In this document: piece after piece, positions 1-8,223 of the stretch
Numbering within the stretch: the stretch's first letter is position 1
How the letters are laid out: the number at the start of each line of letters is the position of its first letter
Source: Acidobacteriaceae bacterium
GTDB taxonomy: Bacteria > Acidobacteriota > Terriglobia > Terriglobales > Acidobacteriaceae
Assembly (NCBI GenBank): GCA_030041045.1
Contig: JASHOQ010000041.1
Location: 1-38,139, forward strand
Reading direction: 5' to 3'
DNA: 38,139 nt
Program-made: the position numbers and the translations under genes
Notes under the pieces: generated by a model
The model's database searches: none
What the model was told of the DNA's origin: nothing
The model's input: only the letters and a program-made list of their open reading frames with translations

Positions 1-159
1 ACTTTGATACGTATCCGCTGAATCGATGGCAATCGCGCCCGAGACTTCACCGTCTTGAGGGCGCATTTCCACTTCTTCAAAAACTGCAAGCCGCTCGTCG
101 CCGTGGGTGACAAGGCTTCGGATAACCCCTCGCGAATGTGGTGCCGCGGCGTGTAGCAA
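1..159 (-). CDS. Unrecognised protein, N-terminal part only (runs off left edge)
   Basis: Reading the minus strand from a TTG at 159, the frame stays open to the window edge (53 codons) and begins MLHAAAPHSRGVIRSLV. The composition is protein-like and acidic later on (for example FEEVEMRPQDGEVSGAIA). The TTG start is proposed because a GAGGG lies about 10 bases upstream, an in-frame TAA closes the frame just before it, and a sigma70-like promoter with a perfect LacI-type palindrome (177-192) sits immediately upstream. I do not recognise the family. The operator suggests it belongs to the same glycan-uptake regulon as the neighbouring ABC operon. The start and even the gene call are uncertain because only the first 53 codons are visible. 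Confidence 0.42.
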   Translation of the reverse strand, partial: MLHAAAPHSRGVIRSLVTHGDERLAVFEEVEMRPQDGEVSGAIAIDSADTYQS

Positions 160-176
160 AGTGGAGTTTCCCTCTT

Positions 177-192
177 AAACAATCGATTGTTT
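177..192. promoter_or_regulatory. LacI-type operator, site 1 (perfect palindrome)
   Basis: AAACAATCGATTGTTT is a perfect 16-bp palindrome. It shares the core ACAAWCGNTTGT with four other sites at 7986-8001, 9883-9898, 10370-10385 and 38048-38063. LacI-family repressors typically bind such palindromes with a central CG. Here it overlaps the -10 region of a promoter facing the left-edge gene. The likely ligand is the LacI-family protein encoded at 10489-11565; that assignment is inference. Confidence 0.8.
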
Positions 193-217
193 TACGACTA
201 TGCGATTCTAGTCACAA
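189..217 (-). promoter_or_regulatory. Predicted sigma70 promoter of the left-edge gene
   Basis: On the minus strand a -35 like TTGTGA (212-217) is followed after 17 bases by TAAAAC (189-194). The -10 overlaps the LacI-type palindrome at 177-192, the geometry expected for direct repression. The region 193-331 between this site and the end of the ATPase gene holds no other feature I can support. Confidence 0.45.
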
Positions 218-331
218 CTCTTCGGGACCGTCAAGGGAAAACCCTGCGGCAGGTCTGGAAATGCCGCGTCCGCGAGGGGCCGAGCAAGGTCACCGCTCCC
301 TGCCGGTCTGGAACGGGCGGTCCAATTTTCT

Positions 332-1348
332 TCAGACACCTTTAAGTTGCAGATCGAAGTGACACGCGACCGTGTGTCCCGGGGCAACAGTGCGCAGAGC
401 CGGTTCCTGGTGCGCGCATATTTCCTGGCGATAGGGGCAGCGCGCGTGGTAGGGGCACCCGGCGGCAGGCGCCTCATGGTCCCGCGCCTGGTCCAGCGTA
501 GAGAGTTCGCGCGGCTGCGTCGCGGACTCGACCTCGGGTTCCGGAGGCGGCGCGGCGGCAATGAGAGACTCCGTGTATGGATGGCGGGGAGCGCGATAAA
601 TGTCGCGCTTCTCAGCGATCTCTGCGATGCGGCCGCGATAGAGCACGGCGACCGTGTCACAGAGATAGCGCACCACACCGAGATCATGGGCGATGAACAG
701 GTAGGTGATGCCGAGCTTCTGCTGCAGATCGCGCATGAGGTTCAGAACCTGCGCCTGCACGGAGACATCGAGGGCCGAGACCGCCTCGTCGGCCACCACC
801 AGCTCAGGGCGCGTGACCAGCGCGCGGGCTATTCCGATGCGCTGACGCTGCCCTCCGCTGAAGGCGTGCGGATAGCGGTCGAGGTACTCGCGGCGCAGAC
901 CCACCAGCTCTGTGACGTCGGCGACGCGTTCGCGCCTCTCACCGGGGGCGATGCCCTGCACGGCACGCAGGGGCTCAGCGATGATGCGCGCGACGGTCAT
1001 GCGCGGGTCAAGGGAGCTCAAGGGATCCTGGAAGATCATCTGAATCCTGCGCCGCAGAGGCCTCATCTGCCTGGGCTTCAGGGCGGCGAGGTCGATGGTT
1101 TCCGAAGCTGCATCGGCAAAGAGGATGGCGCCGTGGTCCGGCTCAACGACGCGTACGATCATTCTTCCGATGGTGGTTTTGCCGGAGCCGCTTTCGCCCA
1201 CAAGGCCGAAGGTGCGGCCGCGCTCGACGGTGAAGCTGACGCGATCGACGGCGCGCACCGTGCCCTGGCGCGAGTCAAAGAATCCGCCGCCCAGTCGATA
1301 GGACTTGGAGAGATCGCGCACGGTAAGAAGATTGCGCTGCTCCGTCAT
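332..1348 (-). CDS. Oligopeptide/oligosaccharide-type ABC transporter ATP-binding protein (OppF/DppF-like)
   Basis: Second of two ATPases of an Opp/Dpp-type importer, acting on the cytoplasmic face of the inner membrane to power uptake. Visible motifs are Walker A GESGSGKTT, signature FSGGQRQRIG and Walker B VVADEAVSALD, where Ala replaces the usual Pro after DE. A C-terminal oligopeptide-transporter extension contains a Cys cluster (GCPYHARCPYRQEIC), as in OppF/DppF. I chose the ATG at 1348 (MTEQRNLL) over one eight codons upstream because it overlaps the preceding stop as ATGA and has GGAGG eight bases before it. This gives 338 residues, normal for the family. It is the last gene of the GH30-SBP-permease-permease-ATPase-ATPase operon. 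The carbohydrate role is inferred from the linked GH30. Confidence 0.93.
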   Translation of the reverse strand: MTEQRNLLTVRDLSKSYRLGGGFFDSRQGTVRAVDRVSFTVERGRTFGLVGESGSGKTTIGRMIVRVVEPDHGAILFADAASETIDLAALKPRQMRPLRRRIQMIFQDPLSSLDPRMTVARIIAEPLRAVQGIAPGERRERVADVTELVGLRREYLDRYPHAFSGGQRQRIGIARALVTRPELVVADEAVSALDVSVQAQVLNLMRDLQQKLGITYLFIAHDLGVVRYLCDTVAVLYRGRIAEIAEKRDIYRAPRHPYTESLIAAAPPPEPEVESATQPRELSTLDQARDHEAPAAGCPYHARCPYRQEICAHQEPALRTVAPGHTVACHFDLQLKGV

Positions 1349-2334
1349 CCCTTTTTCCTCCAGAGGTGGCATCGGACCTCAGTCCCGTCTTCCAGGGTCT
1401 CCGCAACCGGTACCTCGCAATCGCAGACTCCCGGGATGCGCTCCGGGCATCGCGGATGAAAGCGGCATCCGGACGGTATCGCAAACGGGCCTGGAGGGCC
1501 GCCGCTCAGCATCACCAGTGGGCCGGAGTACTCGCGATCGACGCGGGGAATGGATTGCATGAGGGCGCGGGTGTACGGATGCTTGGGGTTGGCAAAGAGC
1601 GTTTTCACGGGCGCGCGCTCAACCACCTGGCCCAGATACATGACCGCCACATCATGGGCGATGTGGGCGATGACCCCGAGATTATGCGAGATGAAGAGAA
1701 CGCTCATGCCCAGCGTCCGCTGCTTGGAGCGGATGAGCTCGAGAATCTGCGCCTCAGTGGAGACATCGAGCGCCGTGGTCGGTTCGTCGGCAACCAGAAC
1801 TGACGGGCGGCAGCTCAGCGCCATGGCGATCATGGCGCGTTGGCGCATGCCGCCGCTGAGTTGATGCGGATACTGGCGTGCGACCTCCCGTGGACGCGGC
1901 ATACCCACAGCGGTCAGCGCGTCAACCACGGCGGCATCGCCGGAGCCTGCGCCGTGCAGCCGCATCGCCTCCTCGATTTGGAAGCCGATGGTATGCTGCG
2001 GACCAAACGACGACATTGGCTCCTGAAAGATCATGGCAATCTCTTTCCAGCGCACGCGCCGGATGGCGGCTCCCGCGGCGTCCATGGTTTCGAGATGCAG
2101 TACGTTCCGGGAATCTTTAGAGTAGGTAACGGCGCCCGAGACGATCTTGCCGGGGGCCTCGATGCGCAGCAGGCATCGCGACATGACGCTCTTGCCGCAA
2201 CCGCTCTCGCCAACCACGCCCAGCACTCTGCCGCGCGCCACCGGCAAGGAGAGCCCATCGACGACGGAGACATCGCCCCGCCGCGTGCGGAAGCTGACCG
2301 TCAGGTTGCGAATCTCTACAACGGAATCGGACAT
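1345..2334 (-). CDS. Oligopeptide/oligosaccharide-type ABC transporter ATP-binding protein (OppD/DppD-like)
   Basis: First ATPase of the importer, 329 residues. Walker A is GESGCGKSV, the signature is [10 protein letters not shown] and Walker B is [13 protein letters not shown]. The C-terminal oligopeptide ABC domain has the Cys-bearing segment [16 protein letters not shown]. The family works as an OppD/OppF heterodimer under two permeases. The stop overlaps the next ATPase start by four bases (ATGA), and the start lies 9 bases after the OppC-like stop, so translation is probably coupled along the operon. Confidence 0.94.
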   Translation of the reverse strand: MSDSVVEIRNLTVSFRTRRGDVSVVDGLSLPVARGRVLGVVGESGCGKSVMSRCLLRIEAPGKIVSGAVTYSKDSRNVLHLETMDAAGAAIRRVRWKEIAMIFQEPMSSFGPQHTIGFQIEEAMRLHGAGSGDAAVVDALTAVGMPRPREVARQYPHQLSGGMRQRAMIAMALSCRPSVLVADEPTTALDVSTEAQILELIRSKQRTLGMSVLFISHNLGVIAHIAHDVAVMYLGQVVERAPVKTLFANPKHPYTRALMQSIPRVDREYSGPLVMLSGGPPGPFAIPSGCRFHPRCPERIPGVCDCEVPVAETLEDGTEVRCHLWRKKG

Positions 2335-2343
2335 GCGCCAGAC

Positions 2344-3450
2344 TTACTCCTTGTACGGGTCCGCGGCGTCGCGCAGCCCATCTCCGAGAAAGTTGAATGC
2401 GAGCACGCAGACAACCACCATGCATGCGGGAAACATGAGCCAGGGATAAGTAGAGATGGCGGCGAGGTTCTGCGCGTCCTGCAGGAGCACGCCCCAGCTC
2501 ACCGTGGGCGGCCGCAGGCCCAGACCGAAGAAGCTCAGTGTCGTCTCGCCCAGAATCATGCGAGGAATCTCCACCGTGAGGTTCACGATCAGATAGCTGG
2601 CAAACCCCGGCAGCAGATGGCGCAAAATAATTCCCCAATCCGTGGCGCCGGCCACGCGCGCCGCGACAATATAATCCTCCTCTCGCATCTCCAGCAGCTT
2701 GGAGCGGACCTGCCGGGAGAGACCTGTCCAGCTCCGCAAGGCGAGAATAACCGTGATCGTGAAGTACACCTTCAGGTTGCTCCACGAGGCCGGGATGGCC
2801 GCGCCCAGCGCCATCCACATGGGAACCGTAGGCAGGCAGGTAACAAACTCCACCAAGCGCTGGACGAGGTTATCGACCACCCCGCCGTAGTAGCCCGAGG
2901 CCCCTCCGATCAGGCAGCCGAGGACAAAGGTGATGAAGACGCCGATCAGGCCCACGGTCAGCGAGATCTGCGTGGCGATCAGGTCGCGGGAGAAGCAGTC
3001 CCTTCCCAGAATGTCTGTGCCCATCAGGTTGAGCTGTGCATCCTTTTCCACGCCGAACAGGTGCAGGCTGCAGGGAATGAAACCCAGCCACTGGTAAGGC
3101 GCACCGTGCACGAACCAATGAATGGGCGCAGGCCGGCTCTCATCCACTACGAAGTTGCGTTCGAAAGTCTGCGGGTCGGACTCGATCGTGGTCCGGTACA
3201 CCATGGGCCCAACGAGTTTTCCATGGAAGAAGAGGTGAACCCGTGTGGGCGGTGCGTAGGCGTACGGGGACGGCTGCCACGGCCCATAGGGCGCCAGAAA
3301 CTGGGCAAAGAGCGCCAGCAGATAAAACGCCCCCAGCAGCCAGATGCTGACGAACGCCAGCTTATGCGAGCTGAATTTTACGCGCATCAGCTTCCACTGC
3401 GACCAGGAAACATCGTCGTCTGCGGTCGTTGCGGCGTGCAGTTCGCTCAT
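2344..3450 (-). CDS. ABC transporter permease (OppC/DppC-like)
   Basis: Inner-membrane permease subunit, 368 residues. An N-terminal membrane segment (about residues 32-52) is followed by a long periplasmic insertion of roughly 100 residues, then five more hydrophobic segments. The ATPase-contact EAA-type loop is seen as EEDYIVAARVAGATDWGII. The motif MGTDILGRDCFSRDL before the second helix is typical of OppC/DppC. It starts one base after the stop of the OppB-like gene. The insertion is longer than in classic OppC and may contact the large binding protein. Function is confident; substrate is not. Confidence 0.93.
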   Translation of the reverse strand: MSELHAATTADDDVSWSQWKLMRVKFSSHKLAFVSIWLLGAFYLLALFAQFLAPYGPWQPSPYAYAPPTRVHLFFHGKLVGPMVYRTTIESDPQTFERNFVVDESRPAPIHWFVHGAPYQWLGFIPCSLHLFGVEKDAQLNLMGTDILGRDCFSRDLIATQISLTVGLIGVFITFVLGCLIGGASGYYGGVVDNLVQRLVEFVTCLPTVPMWMALGAAIPASWSNLKVYFTITVILALRSWTGLSRQVRSKLLEMREEDYIVAARVAGATDWGIILRHLLPGFASYLIVNLTVEIPRMILGETTLSFFGLGLRPPTVSWGVLLQDAQNLAAISTYPWLMFPACMVVVCVLAFNFLGDGLRDAADPYKE

Positions 3451-3451
3451 C

Positions 3452-4459
3452 TCAGCCCAGCCTGATCCTTGGATCGAAGTAGGCGAGCACGATGTCCGAG
3501 ATCAAAAAGCCCAGGACAGTCAGAATGCTCATCACCATCACGCAGCTCGCGGCCAGGAACATGTCCTCGGCCAGGAGCGCACGGTACATCACCGGTCCGA
3601 TCGTCGGCAGCCCGAGCACGATGCCGGCCACGGTGTCACCCGAAAATAGCTCGGCCAGCAGCCATCCCCCCGAGCTGATGATGGGGTTCAACGCCACGCG
3701 CACCGGATAGCGGCGAATGAGCACGCTCTCCGGCAGTCCCTTGGCGCGCGCCGTGGTCACGTACGGTTTGCCCAGCTCATCGAGGAGCGTGGCGCGCATG
3801 GTGCGGGTGAGGTTGGCGATGCCCCCAATCCCGATCACGACCAGTGGCACGGGCAGATGCATCAGCAGATTGCCCACCTTGGCCCAGCTCAACGGCTGCC
3901 CGATGAACTGCGGCGACTGCAGCCCGCCCATGGTGACGCCGAAGCAGACATAAAAGAACCACATGAGCACCAGCGCCAGCAGGAAACCCGGAGTGGCCAT
4001 GCCGATGAAGGCGATGAACGACGCGGCGAAGTCCGCTGCCGAGTACTGCCGGCGCGCCGTGTAGATGCCGATGGGAATCGCAAGCGCATAGGTGAAGAGC
4101 ATGGAGGCGAAGGTCAGCGCCAGGGTCCAGGGCAGCCGTTCGGCGATGATCACGTTCACCTTCTTGGCATACAGAAAAGAGACGCCCATGTCGCCGCGCG
4201 CAAATCGCGACACCCACTCCCAGTACTGCACGATCATGGGGCGATCGAGCCCGTAAGCGTGGCGCAGAGCCACCAGCGTGGCCGAGTCCACGCCCATCCC
4301 CGACCGGCTCAGCTCCTCCACATAGGAGTCAAGAAAATCTCCCGGCGGAAGCTGGATCACCAGAAACGCAAAGAACGAAATCAAAACCAGGACCACAGAA
4401 GCCCAGGCGATTCTCCTGGCCACGTAGCGGACGAGCGCATTGCGAAAGAAGCTACGCAT
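3452..4459 (-). CDS. ABC transporter permease (OppB/DppB-like)
   Basis: Inner-membrane permease subunit. I chose the start at 4459 (MRSFFRNALVRYVARR), giving 335 residues, because it begins with the basic segment before the first helix seen in OppB/DppB. A start 21 codons upstream would lie deeper in the preceding gene. Six hydrophobic segments are visible, and the coupling loop reads ARAKGLPESVLIRRYPVR. It overlaps the end of the binding-protein gene by 8 bases. It pairs with the OppC-like protein to form the channel. Confidence 0.92.
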   Translation of the reverse strand: MRSFFRNALVRYVARRIAWASVVLVLISFFAFLVIQLPPGDFLDSYVEELSRSGMGVDSATLVALRHAYGLDRPMIVQYWEWVSRFARGDMGVSFLYAKKVNVIIAERLPWTLALTFASMLFTYALAIPIGIYTARRQYSAADFAASFIAFIGMATPGFLLALVLMWFFYVCFGVTMGGLQSPQFIGQPLSWAKVGNLLMHLPVPLVVIGIGGIANLTRTMRATLLDELGKPYVTTARAKGLPESVLIRRYPVRVALNPIISSGGWLLAELFSGDTVAGIVLGLPTIGPVMYRALLAEDMFLAASCVMVMSILTVLGFLISDIVLAYFDPRIRLG

Positions 4460-6407
4460 GGTTCTCCGGCTTGTCCCAGAAGTAGGTCTGCACGAAGTAC
4501 GATTTGGCCCACATGGTTCCATAGCCCATGTGCACGTTTTCGGGCACGTTCTCCAGTGCGTCGGTTACGGCCACCGGCTGCGGCGCATAGCCTACGGTGC
4601 CGATGCACACCAGCTGCTTGCTGAAGAAGTCCCAAACGGCGCGGCCCAACTGCTCATACTCCGCGTCGGATCTGGCGCTGTACCAGGCCGCCATGCGATC
4701 GAACTGGTCGATCCACTCCTGCGGCGGCTTTACGCCTGATTGGCCCTGGCTGTAGTACCAAAGCCACCAGTCGATGGCGTAGAAGAGAACCTCCTGCGGA
4801 TTCCACTTTGTCACCCAGGGAAGATAGGCCGCGATCTCTTCCACCATGTCGGCATTCCAGCAGGTGCAATCCTGATTGCCGGCCCGGCAGAGCCATTCGC
4901 GGTAGCGGAAGTCAGTTTCTTTCATGACAACTTCGATCCCCACCTGGGCCCAGTCCTGACGCACGAACTCGAGCAGCTCATCAGGGAACGTCTGCTTGTT
5001 AAAGACGACCACGGAAACGAAACGATTGCCGTCGGGATCCAGGCGGAAGAGCTCGTTCGCGGGACGGTGCAGGCCCATCTCGTCGAGCAGCTGGTTTGCC
5101 GTGGCGGGATTGTAGTCGGCGCAATAGGAGATCCAAACGGGGTCGAAGTAGGAGACGTTGGGGCTGATCGTAGCCTGCCACTCCTTCGCCTGCCCGAAAT
5201 AGAGCGTCTGATTGATGCGCTGGCGGGCAATGGCGTACGACAGGGCCTGGCGGAAGCGCAGATCGTTGTAGATTTTTCGCTTCACCGGGTCCTTGTGATT
5301 CAGGTTGAAGGCGAACATGCACTCCGACCCGTCCGCCAGATGCCAGTGCCGGATGCTGTAATGGCCGCGCGAGGCGTTCTTGATGAAAATCGAGATCTGC
5401 GACATGTCGCAGATGCCTTCAGACACCGAGCCGGTGGCGCGGCGCGCCTCCTGCAAGCGCTCGTCTTCGACCACCTGCACATAGAGCCGATCGATATAAG
5501 GCAGCTGATTGCCTTCCTGGTCAACCTCGAAGAAGTACGGATTGCGCTCGTAGATGTCGTGAGTGGTCGTCGAGGCCACTCGGACCCATGGCGCCACATG
5601 CGGCTTGTTGATGACCGGATGCATGTACTCGCGGACCATCATGTAGTACTGGTACCAGGCCGCGAATCCATGCTGGCGCGCGATCTTGTCGGCATCCGGA
5701 TTGAAAGCCGCGTGAAACTGCTTCATCCAGTGCGCGGGCTGGCCGAAGTAACTACCGAAGGCCATATACTCCGAGGCGGAGAGATTGAGGCAGGGCCGGA
5801 AGGGCTTGCTGAACCGGATGCGAAAGGAGAGCCGGTCGAGCTCGGTGAACTCGGCATATTCGTCACCCACCTTGAAGGTTCTGGGACCCTCAGGAAAGAT
5901 GGTCGGGTTGCGCGCCTCGTTCCACCACCACCACAGAACGTCCTCGGCGGTCAGATCTACGCCGTCCGACCACTTCATCCCCTCGCGGATGTGAAAGGTA
6001 AATGCGCGAAAGTCCGAGGTTGCGGTGACCACGTCGCACAAGTGCGGCCGGATTACGCGGCCCTGATTGTCAGTCTCCTGCGCGGCCACAATCAGCGTCC
6101 CGTCCAGGTGGAACCGGCCTCCGGGGCTCTCCGCCTGATCGTAGAGCGTGCCGCCGTACCGGCCGATCTTGGTCACCTGCCGGACAAAGGGAACGGCCGG
6201 CAGCCGCTTTTCCACGGAAGGCAGCTTTCCTGCGGCAACGCGCGCGGCCAGCATCGGAGCCTCGCGATACTTTGCGCTCGACGGCGGCTGCGCCTCCGGC
6301 TCCGCGGAGGCGTCTCCGCCGGCGTCGCCCTGCCGGATGGACATGGTTACCAGAGACGCAGCCGTGGCGCAGCGCAGAAATGTGCGCCGGCTGACTCTAC
6401 CGCCCAT
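4452..6407 (-). CDS. ABC transporter substrate-binding protein, SBP family 5 (OppA-like), Tat-exported
   Basis: Periplasmic solute receptor for the Opp-type importer, 651 residues, at the long end for family 5. The N-terminus MGGRVSRRTFLRCATAAS carries a twin-arginine signal (SRRTFLR), so it is probably folded before export. Family 5 features include the segment WSDGVDLTAEDVLWWW at about residues 147-162 and RFRQALSYAIARQRINQ near residue 385. Its gene overlaps the end of the GH30 gene by 11 bases and the next permease by 8, which argues for fixed co-expression. Family 5 proteins bind peptides, nickel or oligosaccharides. Linkage to a glycosidase and a LacI-type operator favours an oligosaccharide ligand (inference). 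Confidence 0.9.
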   Translation of the reverse strand: MGGRVSRRTFLRCATAASLVTMSIRQGDAGGDASAEPEAQPPSSAKYREAPMLAARVAAGKLPSVEKRLPAVPFVRQVTKIGRYGGTLYDQAESPGGRFHLDGTLIVAAQETDNQGRVIRPHLCDVVTATSDFRAFTFHIREGMKWSDGVDLTAEDVLWWWWNEARNPTIFPEGPRTFKVGDEYAEFTELDRLSFRIRFSKPFRPCLNLSASEYMAFGSYFGQPAHWMKQFHAAFNPDADKIARQHGFAAWYQYYMMVREYMHPVINKPHVAPWVRVASTTTHDIYERNPYFFEVDQEGNQLPYIDRLYVQVVEDERLQEARRATGSVSEGICDMSQISIFIKNASRGHYSIRHWHLADGSECMFAFNLNHKDPVKRKIYNDLRFRQALSYAIARQRINQTLYFGQAKEWQATISPNVSYFDPVWISYCADYNPATANQLLDEMGLHRPANELFRLDPDGNRFVSVVVFNKQTFPDELLEFVRQDWAQVGIEVVMKETDFRYREWLCRAGNQDCTCWNADMVEEIAAYLPWVTKWNPQEVLFYAIDWWLWYYSQGQSGVKPPQEWIDQFDRMAAWYSARSDAEYEQLGRAVWDFFSKQLVCIGTVGYAPQPVAVTDALENVPENVHMGYGTMWAKSYFVQTYFWDKPENHA

Positions 6408-7851
6408 CGCCTCGCCATTCGAAGGTGACGGCGGTATTCACCGGCAGGGTGTCATAGAGCGCCTGGCCGCGCCAGACAATCTTGAACCTCTGCGGGTCGG
6501 CCGTGTCGTTATAGGCAATCAGCACCAGCGAGCCATCGGGATTCTGAAAGGCGACGTTGAGCACCTGCGGGTTCTCGTCCGACTGGATGCGCAGGGCGCC
6601 GTTGATCACGAACTTGGTGAACTGACCCATGGTGTAGTACTCGGTGGTGTACTCCACTGTGCCCGCCTCTTTGTCATCGGTGTGGACCATCACCAGGCCG
6701 GTGCAGACAGCGCATCCCCCGCGATGCGGTCCGAGGTTCTCATCGGTCGCCACCGGCCACTTGACGAAGCTCTTGCCCCAGTTGCGGAAGACGTGGACCA
6801 TGTCCCGCATATCCTGCTTCTCCTGCTTGCTGCCCTCGCCAAAGCCGGAGCGCTCCGTCATAAACATCTCGGCGCCATAGCGGTCGTGCAATTCGGATTG
6901 AATAGCCGGCGGACCGCTGTAGCCATGCCAGGCCACGCCGCCGACGAACGGCGAATTCCGGATTGCCGGATCGGCAAGCAGCGGCTCGACAAGATTCGCG
7001 GCGCTCCAGTTGAAGTCCAGGAGCAGGATCTTCGTGGTCAGATGATTTTTTTCGAAAGCCGGGAACCAGTAGTCCTTGAGCATCGTCGCCATCTCCGCGG
7101 AGGTAATGGTACGCAGCGACGGGTAGTTGACATCCTGGCAGCAGGTCGGCTCGTTGTTGAGGGTGATGTAGTTCACGTGCAGCCCGTGCGCCTCATAGGC
7201 CTGGATGGTCTTGACGAAGTAATTGGCGTGATGGGCATAGTATTGCGGCAGCACGTCTCCGGCCACCAGCGATCCGCTCGACTTCATCCAGGCCGGCGGG
7301 CTCCAGGCATTGATCATCAGCGTAAGCTTGGGATTCAGCTTGCGCGCCTGGAGCGTCAGGGGAATGATGTCGGCCAGGTCGTGATCGATGCTGAAATGGG
7401 GCAGGCTCGGGTCATCGCGGTCCGCCTCATTGTCGTCAAGCGTGTACCATTCGCGGGTGAGGTCGCTGGAACCGACTGGATTGCGCAAGAAGCTGACGCC
7501 GATCCCGGCGACCGGATCGAAGAGACGCTTCATGACTTCGTCTCTCTGCACGGGCGAGAGCTTCTGGTTGATGAGCCAGGCAGCTCCGTCAGTGAACGCG
7601 GCGCCGCCGCCTTCCATCCGCTGATAGGTCACCTTCTCATCCACGCGGATGGCGGGGACGGAGTCTTCAGTGTTACTGCCAAAGGCGAGATCCGGTTGCT
7701 CTTCGAGACCGGCGACAAGCCCGTGCTCATCGGTGGTGGTGATCCAGGAGCGGACCGGCACCTGCTGCGCTTGAACAGCGACCGCGGAGAAACAGACAAC
7801 TGCGACCCATGTTAACGGCGTTTTTGGCAGGCACACCGGATTCCACCTCAT
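6397..7851 (-). CDS. Secreted glycoside hydrolase family 30 enzyme (GH30-1)
   Basis: Exported retaining glycosidase of the (beta/alpha)8 GH30 family, which includes beta-glucosidases, beta-xylosidases, beta-1,6-glucanases and glucuronoxylanases. A Sec signal peptide ends near residue 29 (VAVQAQQ). The family start GGGAAFTDGAAWL lies at about 81-93, the NAWSPPAWMK loop at 181-190, the acid/base Glu in LNNEP (E234) and the nucleophile Glu in MTERSG (E333). A beta-sandwich follows, to 484 residues. It is the first gene of the ABC operon and has its own strong promoter plus a LacI-type operator about 135-150 bases upstream. Which beta-linkage it cleaves cannot be told from sequence alone. Confidence 0.92.
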   Translation of the reverse strand: MRWNPVCLPKTPLTWVAVVCFSAVAVQAQQVPVRSWITTTDEHGLVAGLEEQPDLAFGSNTEDSVPAIRVDEKVTYQRMEGGGAAFTDGAAWLINQKLSPVQRDEVMKRLFDPVAGIGVSFLRNPVGSSDLTREWYTLDDNEADRDDPSLPHFSIDHDLADIIPLTLQARKLNPKLTLMINAWSPPAWMKSSGSLVAGDVLPQYYAHHANYFVKTIQAYEAHGLHVNYITLNNEPTCCQDVNYPSLRTITSAEMATMLKDYWFPAFEKNHLTTKILLLDFNWSAANLVEPLLADPAIRNSPFVGGVAWHGYSGPPAIQSELHDRYGAEMFMTERSGFGEGSKQEKQDMRDMVHVFRNWGKSFVKWPVATDENLGPHRGGCAVCTGLVMVHTDDKEAGTVEYTTEYYTMGQFTKFVINGALRIQSDENPQVLNVAFQNPDGSLVLIAYNDTADPQRFKIVWRGQALYDTLPVNTAVTFEWRGDGR

Positions 7852-7985
7852 ATTCCTGGTTCGATCAGCGAAGCTGACAACTGCATGCGGAGGATTGCGG
7901 TCCCCGCAGATTCGGCTCCGTCCCGGCGATCACACCCTGGTTGCGCGCGGCTACAGCAACGCAGATGCGAACTCGTACATCGTTT

Positions 7986-8001
7986 AGACAATCGGTTGTT
8001 C
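7986..8001. promoter_or_regulatory. LacI-type operator, site 2
   Basis: AGACAATCGGTTGTTC has the core ACAATCGGTTGT, one base off the perfect palindrome at 177-192. It lies just downstream of the expected transcription start of the GH30/ABC operon promoter (8014-8042), where a bound repressor would block initiation or elongation. The 7852-8223 gap holds only this site and the promoter; no convincing gene is present. Confidence 0.82.
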
Positions 8002-8013
8002 AAAAGCACGGCC

Positions 8014-8042
8014 ATTATATGCCCGCCCTGAAGAGGCGTCAA
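8014..8042 (-). promoter_or_regulatory. Predicted strong sigma70 promoter of the GH30/ABC operon
   Basis: On the minus strand TTGACG (8037-8042) and a perfect TATAAT (8014-8019) are separated by exactly 17 bases. The expected start near 8007 would leave a leader of about 155 bases before the GH30 start. The LacI-type palindrome 7986-8001 sits right after that start point. Confidence 0.75.
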
Positions 8043-8223
8043 ACAGAAATCAGCTTCCTGCGCGCGGGAGAATTTGCCGCGTTTTGCGAGCTTTATTCGG
8101 ACCGTTTTCCGGGCGGCAATCGCAACTGGCCGTGCCACGGCAAACGTGATCTCTGGGGCGGCAGGCCGCAGGATGCGGAAGAGGCAGAAAGGGTTGAAGA
8201 GGAGCGACGGGTGGAGGAGCCAG

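Noticed and set aside
1840..3465. Long plus-strand open frame opposite the ATPase and permease genes
   Set aside because: It is antisense to clear Opp-type genes, rich in His/Arg/Gln, and shows no domain; high-G+C coding DNA commonly gives such frames.
4740..7815. Two long plus-strand frames opposite the binding-protein and GH30-1 genes
   Set aside because: They are antisense to genes with signal peptides and catalytic motifs, and their translations resemble no family.
7848..8138. Small minus-strand frame upstream of GH30-1
   Set aside because: It runs across the promoter and operator of the GH30 operon and has no protein-like features.
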